Positions 26,482 to 34,571 of a stretch of 64,000 nucleotides of DNA are shown in pieces. Both the position numbers and the translations under genes were made by a program. This DNA is from Micromonospora echinofusca (GTDB lineage: Bacteria; Actinomycetota; Actinomycetes; Mycobacteriales; Micromonosporaceae). The notes under the pieces are model-generated. The model was given only the letters and a program-made list of their open reading frames with translations. It made no database searches and was not told the DNA's origin. The stretch lies in assembly GCF_900091445.1 (NCBI RefSeq), contig NZ_LT607733.1, forward strand, positions 2,125,501 to 2,189,500. Direction: 5' to 3'. How positions within the stretch are numbered: position 1 is the first letter of the stretch; the number at the start of each line of letters is the position of its first letter.

Positions 26482-26925
26482 TCAGCCGGTGCGGCGGGAG
26501 CGGGCCATCGCCAGCCCGCCGAGGACCGTGGCGGCCAGCCCCATCACCAGGGCCAGATAGGCTCCGCCCCGCCCGTTGCCGGTGCCGATGCCGCTGTCGG
26601 CGGTGAGCACCACCACGGCGCCGAGGGCCATGCCGGTCAGCGCCGCCGCCAGGGCCAGGGTGGCGCCGAGCCGCCCGGCGCCGGTGCCGATCCGACTGGT
26701 GGGGCGGGCCAGGGCCAGCCCACCGACGATCACGCCGGCCAGCGCCAGCACGCCGGCGGCGGCCGCCGTGAGCCGTCCGGCGCTCATGGCGTACGCCTCG
26801 GCGGCCGCCGGTCGGGTCGCCACGTGTGCGGCCGCCGGTGCGGCGAGCCCCAGCCCGCCGATCGGGGCGGCCACGGCGGCGGCCAGCATCAGTCGGACCG
26901 ACTTCAGGGTTCCTGACGAGCTCAT
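26482..26925 (-). CDS. Small multi-helix membrane protein (possibly DUF6223-like)
   Basis: 147 residues from the ATG at 26925, which has GGAGGAG upstream; the 22 codons before it are not needed. It has four hydrophobic segments: around VRLMLAAAVAAPIGGLGLAA, GRLTAAAAGVLALAGVIVGG, GATLALAAALTGMALGAVVV and GGAYLALVMGLAATVLGGLA. The first may be a signal anchor followed by AAHVATRPAAAEAY. The protein is rich in Ala, Gly and Leu with no catalytic motif. It resembles actinobacterial DUF6223-type proteins, but I am not certain of the family. Function unknown. It is convergent with the esterase gene. Confidence 0.65.
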   Translation of the reverse strand: MSSSGTLKSVRLMLAAAVAAPIGGLGLAAPAAAHVATRPAAAEAYAMSAGRLTAAAAGVLALAGVIVGGLALARPTSRIGTGAGRLGATLALAAALTGMALGAVVVLTADSGIGTGNGRGGAYLALVMGLAATVLGGLAMARSRRTG

Positions 26926-27154
26926 GTCGTCTCCTCCTGCGTGCGTCTCGTTGCCGAGGTTCGGATGTCGCCCGATCATGTCGCCGGGCACGCCGCCGGT
27001 CGTCGTGCCTACGGATGCGCTTCGCGCTGCCGTGGACGCCGCAGCCGGCTACCGCGGACGCGGTAGGCGACGGCGCGCGTACCACGGGCGCGGCAGGCGG
27101 CCGCTCGCCTGCCAGGAGGAGTCGCGGGCGGCGGGATCTGGCTAAGGTGCGCCC

Positions 27155-28279
27155 ATGGGCACAGGACGGTCCGGCGTTCCGGCCGGTGTCAGGGACTGGG
27201 TGGTCGCCGTCGGCGTGGCGGCGACGCTGCTGGTCGCCGGGCTGTCCGGGGACCGACCCGACGCCGGCCCGCTCGGCTACGCGCTGTTGGTGGCCGGCGG
27301 CCTGGCGCTGGCCGCCGCACGCCGGGCTCCCGTCGCGGTCCTGGCCGTCACCGGGCTGTGCGCGGTGGGCCACCAGGCGGTGGGTCTCGACGTGCCCGCG
27401 GTCGCGTTCCTGTTCGCGGTGTACGCCGCCGTACGGGCCGGGCACCGCGTCGTCACGATCGTGGCGGCGGTGGCGATGCTGGCGGCTCTGCCGCTCGCGG
27501 CCCTCGCCCGGCCGTCGGACCTGTCCGTGGGCGAGGCGCTCGTCCGGTCCCGGGGCGCCCTGGAGCTGGCCTGGCTGGTTGCCGCCGGGGCGGCGGGCGA
27601 GGCGCTGCGGCAGGCCGAGCGGCGCGCGGACGAAGCCGAACGCACCCGGGAGGAGGCGGCGCTGCGCCGCGCCGACGAGGAACGGCTGCACATGGCGCGG
27701 GAGCTGCACGACACGCTCACCCACCAGATCTCGGTCATCAAGGTGCAGGCCGAGGTGGCCGTCCACCTGGCCCGCAGGCGCGGCGAACCGGTGCCGGAGG
27801 CCCTGCTGGTGATCCAGGAGGCCGGCCGGGAGGCGGCCCGGGAGCTGCGAGCGACCCTGGAGGCGCTGCGCGACGACGGCAGGACCCCGCCGCACGGGCT
27901 CGCCCACCTTCCGGAGCTGGTGCGACGGGCCCGGATGTCCGGTCTGGACGCGACGTTGACCGTCGCGGGACGGCGGCAGGACGTGCCCGTCGCGGTCGAC
28001 CGGACCGCCTACCGGATCGTCCAGGAGTCCCTCACCAACGTCGCCCGTCACGCCGCTGCCGCCACGGCGTCGGTCCGCGTCGACTACCGGCCGGACGCCC
28101 TCGCGATCCGCGTCGACGACGACGGCAGGGCCACGCCGGACGCGCCCCCGGTGCCGGGCATCGGACTGCTCGGGATGCGCGAACGCGTCACCGCCCTCGG
28201 GGGCCGGCTGCGCGCGGAGCCCCGCAGCGAGGGCGGCTTCACCGTCCACGCCGAACTCCCCGTGGGCGGAACGGCATGA
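27155..28279 (+). CDS. Sensor histidine kinase (NarL/DesK type)
   Basis: 374 residues. Four to five membrane helices occupy residues 12-150 and a short coiled coil (EALRQAERRADEAERTREEAALRR) joins them to the HisKA_3 dimerisation domain with H185 in ARELHDTLTHQ. The ATPase domain has the N-box region IVQESLTNVARHA and G-box PGIGLLGMRERV. There is no extracellular sensor domain of note, so it probably senses within or near the membrane. It overlaps the response regulator by 4 bp, making a clear two-component pair. The signal and targets are unknown. Confidence 0.93.
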   Translation: MGTGRSGVPAGVRDWVVAVGVAATLLVAGLSGDRPDAGPLGYALLVAGGLALAAARRAPVAVLAVTGLCAVGHQAVGLDVPAVAFLFAVYAAVRAGHRVVTIVAAVAMLAALPLAALARPSDLSVGEALVRSRGALELAWLVAAGAAGEALRQAERRADEAERTREEAALRRADEERLHMARELHDTLTHQISVIKVQAEVAVHLARRRGEPVPEALLVIQEAGREAARELRATLEALRDDGRTPPHGLAHLPELVRRARMSGLDATLTVAGRRQDVPVAVDRTAYRIVQESLTNVARHAAAATASVRVDYRPDALAIRVDDDGRATPDAPPVPGIGLLGMRERVTALGGRLRAEPRSEGGFTVHAELPVGGTA

Positions 28280-28938
28280 TCCGCGTCCTGCTGGTCGACG
28301 ACCAGCCGCTCCTGCGCAGTGGCTTCCGCGCGTTGCTCGACGCCGAAGACGACATCGAGGTGGTGGCCGAGGCAGCCGACGGCGAGGAGGGCCTGGCGCT
28401 CGCCAGGGAACGCCTGCCCGACATCGCGCTCGTCGACATCCAGATGCCGGTGATGGACGGCATCGAGACGACCCGCCGCATCGCCGCCGACCCGGCCCTG
28501 GCCCGGGTGCACGTCGTCATCCTGACCAACTACGGCCTCGACGAACACGTCTTCCACGCGCTGCGCGCCGGCGCGGCCGGCTTCCTCGTCAAGGACATCC
28601 AACCGGAGGACCTCCTGCACGCCGTACGGGTGGCCGCGCGCGGCGACGCGCTGCTGGCGCCGTCGATCACGCGCAGGCTGATCGACCGGTACGTCAGCGA
28701 ACCGCTGCACGGCGGTGCCGAGGCGGGGCTGCGGGGGCTGACGAATCGCGAACGCGAGACCGTCGCCCTGGTGGCGAGGGGCCTGTCCAACGAGGAGATC
28801 GCCGAGCGTCTGGTGATCAGCCCGTTGACCGCGAAGACCCACGTCAACCGGGCGATGGCCAAGCTCCACGCCCGGGACCGCGCCCAACTCGTCGTCCTCG
28901 CCTACGAATCCGGTCTGGTCGCCCCTCGCAACCGCTGA
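28276..28938 (+). CDS. NarL/FixJ-type response regulator
   Basis: 220 residues. The receiver domain shows the acidic pocket LLVDDQ, the phosphoacceptor Asp54 in IALVDIQMPVMDG, and the lysine in GFLVKDIQPEDLL. The C-terminal LuxR-type helix-turn-helix reads LTNRERETVALVARGLSNEEIAERLVIS, followed by AKTHVNRAMAKL. It is translated from the ATGA overlap with the kinase gene and should be phosphorylated by it. No regulated promoter can be assigned from the window. Confidence 0.94.
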   Translation: MIRVLLVDDQPLLRSGFRALLDAEDDIEVVAEAADGEEGLALARERLPDIALVDIQMPVMDGIETTRRIAADPALARVHVVILTNYGLDEHVFHALRAGAAGFLVKDIQPEDLLHAVRVAARGDALLAPSITRRLIDRYVSEPLHGGAEAGLRGLTNRERETVALVARGLSNEEIAERLVISPLTAKTHVNRAMAKLHARDRAQLVVLAYESGLVAPRNR

Positions 28939-29011
28939 CGTCACCGGCCCGGACGCCCTCGGAGCTGCGTCGCGCCTCAGGCTTCCGTTCGACCCCTGGT
29001 GTCGCGCCGGT

Positions 29012-29419
29012 TCAGTCGACGACCGCGGTGGCTTCGATCTCCACGAGGAGATCGGGGCCGGCGAGCGCGCTGATGCCGAGCCCCGTGAACGGCGGGGCCG
29101 AGGTGACGCCGAGCCTCGAGGCGGCCCGGGCGATCCCCTCCATCAGCGCGGGCATCTTGTCGGGCGTCCAGTCGACGACGTAGGCGGTCAGCTTCGCCAC
29201 GTCGGCGAAGGTGGCGCCGGCCGCGGCCAGGGCGGTGGCCACGTTGAGGTAGCACTGTTCCGCCTGGGCGGCGTAGTCGCCCGCGCCGACCGTGTTGCCG
29301 TCGGCGTCGACGGCGACCTGGCCGGCGGTGAAGACCAGCTTGGTGCCGGTGGCGACGGACACCTGCCGGTAGAGGTCGACCGTCGGCAGTCCTTCGGGGT
29401 TCACCAGGGTGATGGCCAC
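29012..29419 (-). CDS. RidA/YjgF-family protein lacking the canonical arginine
   Basis: 135 residues from the GTG at 29419 (AAGGAAG upstream). RidA features include LVFTAGQVAVDADGN, the central AEQCYLNVATALAAAGATFADVAKLTAYVVD, and the final VEIEATAVVD. In classical RidA the enamine/imine deaminase site includes an arginine in a PARS-like motif. Here the position reads APPFTG, so that arginine is missing and the protein probably belongs to a non-canonical Rid group with another substrate. It is divergent from a TetR regulator, with a palindromic operator between them, so TetR very likely controls it. Confidence 0.85.
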   Translation of the reverse strand: MAITLVNPEGLPTVDLYRQVSVATGTKLVFTAGQVAVDADGNTVGAGDYAAQAEQCYLNVATALAAAGATFADVAKLTAYVVDWTPDKMPALMEGIARAASRLGVTSAPPFTGLGISALAGPDLLVEIEATAVVD

Positions 29420-29456
29420 GTTTCTTCCTTGTCCTCGGAACCGGGGTGTCCGTCGA

Positions 29457-29475
29457 AACATAGCACAGCTATGTT
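29457..29475. promoter_or_regulatory. Palindromic operator between ridA-like and tetR-like genes
   Basis: A perfect 19-bp palindrome AACATAGC-ACA-GCTATGTT. Each arm contains TATGTT, usable as a -10 box on its own strand (minus 29463-29458, plus 29470-29475). TGACGA lies 17 bp upstream of the minus -10. A bound TetR dimer would therefore block both promoters. Confidence 0.75.
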
Positions 29476-29490
29476 ATGTATCGTCATGGC

Positions 29491-30114
29491 ATGGCGAGGA
29501 CGAAGGATCCGGCGGTACGCACTCTGCTGATCGAGCGCGCCGCCCACATGCTCCGCACCCGCGAGCCCGTCACCCTCCGTTCGCTGGTCGCCGGCACGTG
29601 CGTGTCGACGATGGCCGTCTACACCCATTTCGGCGGGATGGACGGCATGTGGAAGGCCGTACGGCAGGAGGGCTTCACCCGCCTCGGGGCCCAACTCGCC
29701 ACGGTGCCGACGTCCCAGGACCCGGTCCGGGACCTGACCGCCCTGGTCGCCGCCTACGTCCACAACGCGTTGGAGCACCCCGACCTGTACCGGGTCATGT
29801 TCGACGCCGACTTCGACCTCGAGGACGCCCAGGCGGCGGACGACACGCTGGAGTACCTGGTCCGGGCCGCCGCCCGGGGCGGGGCGGCCGGTCGGTTCCG
29901 CGCCGACGTCGAGCCGCTGGAGTTGGCCACCCAGAGCTGGGTCGTCGGCCACGGCCTGGTCTCCCTGGTCGCCACCGGCCCGCTGCCGCGACAGACCCTC
30001 GACCACGGCACCAACCTGCTGGCCGCCCTGTTCGTCAGCTCGGGGGACCGGCCCGAGGCCTGTCGCCGGTCCGTCGAGGACGGCTGGCGGCAGGCGCGCC
30101 CCGCCGGCGGCTGA
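29491..30114 (+). CDS. TetR-family transcriptional regulator (WHG-type C-terminus)
   Basis: 207 residues from the ATG at 29491. An in-frame ATG at 29476 directly abuts the operator and would lie upstream of the expected transcription start, so I prefer the later one; the message would be nearly leaderless. The N-terminal helix-turn-helix is LRSLVAGTCVSTMAVYTHFGGMDGMWKAV. The C-terminal part (ALVAAYVHNALEHPDLYRVMF) resembles the TetR_C_33/WHG ligand domain. The adjacent palindrome is the probable binding site, with autoregulation and control of the divergent RidA-like gene. The nitrilase-like gene follows after 66 bp and may be co-transcribed. Confidence 0.88.
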   Translation: MARTKDPAVRTLLIERAAHMLRTREPVTLRSLVAGTCVSTMAVYTHFGGMDGMWKAVRQEGFTRLGAQLATVPTSQDPVRDLTALVAAYVHNALEHPDLYRVMFDADFDLEDAQAADDTLEYLVRAAARGGAAGRFRADVEPLELATQSWVVGHGLVSLVATGPLPRQTLDHGTNLLAALFVSSGDRPEACRRSVEDGWRQARPAGG

Positions 30115-30180
30115 CCCGGCCGTCCGACCAGGCGCCGACGACGGTCGGCGCGCAGGATCTCGTCCAGCTCGGGAGGGCTC

Positions 30181-30897
30181 ATGCCCCGTCAGCCGCTCGT
30201 CGTCGCCGTCGCCCAGCCGCACATCAGGGCGTACGACGTGATCGCGAACGCGGTCGAGCACGCCGCCGTGGTCCGGGCCGCGCACGCGCGGGTGGTGGCC
30301 TTCCCCGAGCTCTCGCTGACCGGGTACGAGCTGGACGCGCCCGCGATCACCGCCGAGGACCCCGGGCTCGCGCCGATCGTCGGGGCGTGTGCCGAGGCGG
30401 GTTCCCTCGCGCTGGTGGGCGCCCCCGTTCGTGGCGAGGGGGGCCGCGAGCACATCGCGATGCTGGCCGTCGACGGGGCCGGGGTGCGCGTGGCGTACCG
30501 CAAGGTGCACGTGCACCGGTCCGAGGAGCGGTTCAGCCCCGGCGACGGGCCCGCGGTGCTCTACGTGGACGGCTGGCGGCTGGGCCTCGCGATCTGCCGC
30601 GACACCCGTTTCGCCGGGCACGACGCGGCCACGGCGGCGCTCGGCATGGACGTCTACGTCGCCGCCGTCCTCGAGCACGCCCGCGACGCCCAGGTGCCCG
30701 CCGAGCGGGCCCGGCGCGTCGTCGCCGACCGTCGGGTGTGGGTCGCCGCGGCGAGCTTCGCCGGGTCCACCGGCGGGGGTTTCGACCGGGCGGCGGGCGG
30801 CTCGGCGGTGTGGGCGCCCGACGGCGGACTGCTCGCGCAGGCGGGTCCCGACGCGGGGCGGTACGTCTCGGCCACGCTTCGCGACCCGGGCCCCTGA
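30181..30897 (+). CDS. Carbon-nitrogen hydrolase (nitrilase superfamily)
   Basis: 238 residues with the Glu-Lys-Cys triad in order: FPELSLTGYEL (Glu), YRKVHVH (Lys) and LAICRDTRF (Cys). Ahead of the ATG is a GGGAGGG ribosome site. The length is at the short end for the superfamily, fitting an omega-amidase or aliphatic amidase-like branch rather than a nitrilase with a long C-terminus. It follows the TetR gene on the same strand. The substrate is unknown; co-regulation with the Rid protein suggests nitrogen-compound or damaged-metabolite clearance. Confidence 0.85.
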   Translation: MPRQPLVVAVAQPHIRAYDVIANAVEHAAVVRAAHARVVAFPELSLTGYELDAPAITAEDPGLAPIVGACAEAGSLALVGAPVRGEGGREHIAMLAVDGAGVRVAYRKVHVHRSEERFSPGDGPAVLYVDGWRLGLAICRDTRFAGHDAATAALGMDVYVAAVLEHARDAQVPAERARRVVADRRVWVAAASFAGSTGGGFDRAAGGSAVWAPDGGLLAQAGPDAGRYVSATLRDPGP

Positions 30898-30985
30898 CCC
30901 ATCCGGCGCGGGGCGGTGCCCGCGCTGGCTCGGGGGACGGGGCCGGTCGGCGGGCCGGCAGCCGATCCAGATAGAGGCACGCCGA

Positions 30986-31015
30986 TTGACAAAGTTTGGA
31001 ATCTAAACTTAATCT
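30986..31015 (+). promoter_or_regulatory. Cellulase promoter with operator between -35 and -10
   Basis: TTGACA (30986-30991), an 18-bp spacer, then TAATCT (31010-31015). The inverted repeat AAGTTT-N7-AAACTT (30992-31010) fills the spacer, an ideal place for a repressor to block polymerase. It is one of the most AT-rich spots in the window. The repressor is not identifiable here, and the repeat is not the CebR box known from other actinomycete cellulases. Confidence 0.7.
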
Positions 31016-31084
31016 GCGATTCGCGATCGGGTGCCGGCGGCACCGCCCGCCGTCCCGTCCCAGCGGTACCACGCGAGGAGCGTC

Positions 31085-33184
31085 ATGGTCGAGAAACGAG
31101 GCACGACGAGGGCAACCCGATGGCGCCTGAGCCTGGTCACCGGCGTCCTCACGATGCTGGTGGTGAGCCTCGGCCTGACGTTCGCGGCGAGCGCGCACGC
31201 GGCGGCCGGCTGTCGGGTGGCGTACTCGGCCAACCAGTGGCCCGGTGGCTTCACCGCGAACGTGGCCGTGACCAACCTCGGTGACCCGATCGACGGCTGG
31301 CGCCTGACCTGGACGTTTCCGGCCGGGCAGCAGGTGACCTCGGCGTGGAACGCCACCGTGAGCTCCGTCGGCGCCGACGTCACCGCGGTCAACCTCGGCT
31401 ACAACGCCGCCATCGGCACCAACGCCACGGTGTCGTTCGGCTTCAACGGCACGTGGTCGGGCACCAACACCGCCCCCACGACGTTCGCCCTCAACGGCGT
31501 CACCTGCACCGGCGGCGTGGGTCCCACCACGGCCCCACCGACCACGGCCCCGCCCACCACCCCGCCGCCGACCGGCGACCCGCTGGCCTACGTGGCCGCG
31601 ATGCAACCGGGCTGGAACCTCGGCAACACCTTCGACGCGGTCGGCAGCGACGAGACCGCCTGGGGCAACCCGCGCGTCACCCAGGCGCAGTTGGACGCCG
31701 TCCGGGCGCAGGGCTTCAACAGCATCCGGATCCCGGTCACCTGGAGCAACCACCACGGCCCCGCGCCGGCGTACACCATCGACCCGGCGTGGCTGAACCG
31801 GATCAAGGAGGTCGTCGGCTGGGCCCTGGACGACGGCTTCTACGTGATGATCAACATTCACCACGACTCGTGGCAGTGGATCAACGCGATGCCGTCCGAC
31901 CGGAGCACCGTCCTCAACCGCTACAACGCGCTCTGGACCCAGCTCGCGGCCGCGTTCCGGGACGCCTCGCCGAAGCTGCACTTCGAGAGCGTCAACGAGC
32001 CGCAGTTCGCGAACAGCTCCGGCGACGCCCAGAACGCGCAGCTGCTGCACGAGCTGAACGCGTCCTTCCACCGGATCGTGCGGGCCTCCGGCGGCAACAA
32101 CGCCACCCGCATGCTCGTCCTGCCTACCCTGCACACCTCGGCGGACCAGGCCCGCGTCGACGAGCTGGCGAACACCTTCACCCAACTGGGCGACCGCAAC
32201 CTCATCGCCACCGTGCACTTCTACGGCTACTGGCCGTTCAGCGTGAACGTCGCCGGGGGCACCCGGTTCGACGCGACCGCCCAGAAGGACCTGGCCGACG
32301 CCTTCGACCGGGTGCACAACGCCTTCGTGGCCAGGGGCATCCCGGTGGTGATCGGCGAGTACGGCCTGCTCGGCTTCGACCGGCACACCGGCACCATCCA
32401 GCAGGGCGAGAAGCTGAAGTTCTTCGAGTTCCTCGGCTGGTACGCCAGGACGAAGAAGATCACCACGCAGCTCTGGGACAACGGGCAGCACTTCGACCGC
32501 ACCGCCCTGCGGTGGAAGGACCCCGAGCTGTTCGCCCAGATCAGGTCGAGCTGGACCACCCGCTCCGGGACGGCCTCGTCCGACCAGGTGTACGTGCCGC
32601 GTACCGGCTCCGTCGCCGCCCGGTCGCTGACGCTGAACCCGAACGACACCACCTTCCAGGGGCTGTACCAGGGCGGCACCGCCCTCGTACGGGGCAACGA
32701 CTACACCGTGTCGGGCAACCAGCTCACGCTGACCGCCAGCGCGCTGACCCGGCTGGTCGGCAACCGGGCGTACGGGGTGAACGCCACCCTCCAGGCGCGG
32801 TTCTCCGCCGGGGTGCCGTGGCGGATCGACGTCGTCACGTACGACCCTCCGGTGCTGTCGAACGCGACGGGGAACACGACCTCGTTCGTCGTCCCGACCC
32901 AGTTCCGGGGGGACCAGCTCGCCACCATGGAGGCGAGGTACGCCGACGGCCGCAACGCCGGCCCGCACGACTGGACGCCGTTCAAGGAGTTCGACGTCGC
33001 CTTCGCCCCCGACTACCCGGGCAACCGGATCACCCTGACCGAGGCGTTCTTCGCGGCGGTCGACGACGGTGCCCGGGTGACGCTCACCTTCCACTTCTGG
33101 AGCGGCAGGACCGTCACCTACCACGTCACCAGGTCGGGCGGGAGCGTCACCGGCGTCACCGCCGCCGCCGTCCGGGCGGGCTGA
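31085..33184 (+). CDS. Secreted modular cellulase: CBM2, GH5, CBM_X2-like
   Basis: 699 residues from the ATG at 31085 (GAGGAG upstream). A signal peptide ends near SAHA-AAG (residue 39-41). A family 2 cellulose-binding module follows (CRVAYSANQWPGGFTANVAVTNLG ... NGVTC, about residues 43-140). Next comes a Pro/Thr linker of PTTAPPTT repeats and the GH5 catalytic domain (about 170-490), with acid/base Glu in FESVNEPQF and nucleophile Glu in VVIGEYGLLGF. The rest (about 505-695) has SLTLNPNDTTFQGLYQ and DYTVSGNQLTLTASAL, typical of the X2 module. It hydrolyses beta-1,4-glucan outside the cell. It is monocistronic, with a repressible-looking promoter and a terminator after the stop. Confidence 0.94.
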   Translation: MVEKRGTTRATRWRLSLVTGVLTMLVVSLGLTFAASAHAAAGCRVAYSANQWPGGFTANVAVTNLGDPIDGWRLTWTFPAGQQVTSAWNATVSSVGADVTAVNLGYNAAIGTNATVSFGFNGTWSGTNTAPTTFALNGVTCTGGVGPTTAPPTTAPPTTPPPTGDPLAYVAAMQPGWNLGNTFDAVGSDETAWGNPRVTQAQLDAVRAQGFNSIRIPVTWSNHHGPAPAYTIDPAWLNRIKEVVGWALDDGFYVMINIHHDSWQWINAMPSDRSTVLNRYNALWTQLAAAFRDASPKLHFESVNEPQFANSSGDAQNAQLLHELNASFHRIVRASGGNNATRMLVLPTLHTSADQARVDELANTFTQLGDRNLIATVHFYGYWPFSVNVAGGTRFDATAQKDLADAFDRVHNAFVARGIPVVIGEYGLLGFDRHTGTIQQGEKLKFFEFLGWYARTKKITTQLWDNGQHFDRTALRWKDPELFAQIRSSWTTRSGTASSDQVYVPRTGSVAARSLTLNPNDTTFQGLYQGGTALVRGNDYTVSGNQLTLTASALTRLVGNRAYGVNATLQARFSAGVPWRIDVVTYDPPVLSNATGNTTSFVVPTQFRGDQLATMEARYADGRNAGPHDWTPFKEFDVAFAPDYPGNRITLTEAFFAAVDDGARVTLTFHFWSGRTVTYHVTRSGGSVTGVTAAAVRAG

Positions 33185-33211
33185 CCCGGCACCGGGTGTC
33201 TCCCCGTCGGA

Positions 33212-33244
33212 ACGGGCCGTGGCCGCGAGCCGGTCACGGCCCGT
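33212..33244. terminator. Hairpin between cellulase and MFS genes
   Basis: Arms 33212-33224 (ACGGGCCGTGGCC) and 33232-33244 pair over 13 bp with a single G-T wobble and a 7-nt loop, midway between the two convergent stop codons. Confidence 0.65.
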
Positions 33245-33262
33245 CTCCGCGTACCCGACGGA

Positions 33263-34534
33263 TCATCCGCCGTGGTCGTTGCCACCCGGCGCTTCGCCGC
33301 GGCGCGCGCGGGCGGGGTCGCTGAAGGTGCTGACGCCGGGGACCAGCAGCGTGACGGCGCTGGCCGCGGCGGTCAGGACGGCCGCCGCGACGAGCGTGGG
33401 CCGGATCCCGAACGCCGCGACGGCGGGCCCGGTGAGGGCGTACCCGACCGGCAGCAGGGCGAAGGCGCTGAGCTGATCCAGGGCGAGGGTCTTGCCGAGC
33501 ACCTCGGCGGGGATCTCGCGTTGCAGGGCGGAGAGCCAGTAGATGAAGTAGATCTCCACGACGAATCCGCCGACGGCGAAGCAGACGGCCGTGACCGGCA
33601 GCGGCAGGGCGAAGGCGAGGCTGCCGGGCAGGGCGGCGTACGTGGTGAGGGCGAGCATGCTGACCGTGCCGGGCCGGCGGGGCCGCCACCGGCCGGCCAG
33701 GGCGATGGCGGGCAGCGCACCGGCGGCGGCAGCGGCGAGGACGAACCCGTAGGCGAGCTCGCCGCCGAGGCGGTCCGCCGCGATCAGCGGGAGCAGCGTC
33801 AGGCTCGGCGCGGTGCCGGCGAAGAGCTGGACCGCCACGGCGGCCATGACGGCGGCGACCCAGGGGCGGCGCCGGACGGTGGCGATGCCGGCCCGGGCGT
33901 CGGCCAGGACGCTGCTGCCGGGTCGGTTGCCGGCGGCGATGTCGCGTACGCCCAGCACCGCGAGGGCGCCGGTCGCGAAGAGGAGGGCGGCCAGGCCCAG
34001 CGCGGCGTGGATGCCGATGGCGGTGACGATGGCGGCGCCGGCGAGCGCCCCGAGCAGGGTCGCGGAGCGCTGTACGGCGGAGACCAGGGCGTTGCCGCGC
34101 TCCAGCAGGGCGGCGGGCAGCAGCGCCGGGATCAGCGAGCGCATCGCCGGCCGGGACAGCGACTCGGCCACGCCGGACAGCGCGGTGACGATGCCGAGCG
34201 CCGCCAGAGGCAGATCGTCGAGGGCGAAGAGCGTGCCGAGGACGATGGCGGTGCGCAGCGCGTCGGCGGTGAACAGGATCCGGGGCCGCGAGACGCGGTC
34301 GGCGAGGATGCCGCCGGCGAGCAGGCAGACCACCAGGGCGATCGCCCGGCCGGCGAGGATGACGGCGATGGTGCCGGCGCCGGCCCCGAGCTGCACGGCG
34401 TGCAGCGCGAACGCCACCGGCAGGATCTGGTCGGCGACCGCTCCGGCGGACTGGCTGGCCCACACCCGCAGGAACCGCGGATGCTGGCTCAGCTTCTCCG
34501 CCGGTACGGTGGCCGGGCTGGTGGCGGCGCTCAT
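33263..34534 (-). CDS. Major facilitator superfamily exporter
   Basis: 423 residues from the ATG at 34534, with about twelve hydrophobic segments. The MFS cytoplasmic motif is seen as GGILADRVSRPRIL between helices 2 and 3. An upstream in-frame GTG (34591) would overlap the preceding gene by 20 bp and add a hydrophilic tail; neither start has a clear ribosome site, so the exact start is uncertain. It is the last gene of the mini peptide operon (small peptides, hairpin, SagB-like oxidase). Export of the small product or self-protection is the likely role. Confidence 0.85.
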   Translation of the reverse strand: MSAATSPATVPAEKLSQHPRFLRVWASQSAGAVADQILPVAFALHAVQLGAGAGTIAVILAGRAIALVVCLLAGGILADRVSRPRILFTADALRTAIVLGTLFALDDLPLAALGIVTALSGVAESLSRPAMRSLIPALLPAALLERGNALVSAVQRSATLLGALAGAAIVTAIGIHAALGLAALLFATGALAVLGVRDIAAGNRPGSSVLADARAGIATVRRRPWVAAVMAAVAVQLFAGTAPSLTLLPLIAADRLGGELAYGFVLAAAAAGALPAIALAGRWRPRRPGTVSMLALTTYAALPGSLAFALPLPVTAVCFAVGGFVVEIYFIYWLSALQREIPAEVLGKTLALDQLSAFALLPVGYALTGPAVAAFGIRPTLVAAAVLTAAASAVTLLVPGVSTFSDPARARRGEAPGGNDHGG

Positions 34535-34571
34535 GGCGTACGACGGGGGACGCCGGTGCGGTCGGTCGCGC

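Noticed and set aside
25103..33124. Very long open frames antisense to the epimerase, two-component and cellulase genes (also at 50125-53085)
   Set aside because: They are by-products of high GC codon usage; they contain no domains, and their composition (His/Arg/Gly-rich) is typical of shadow frames.
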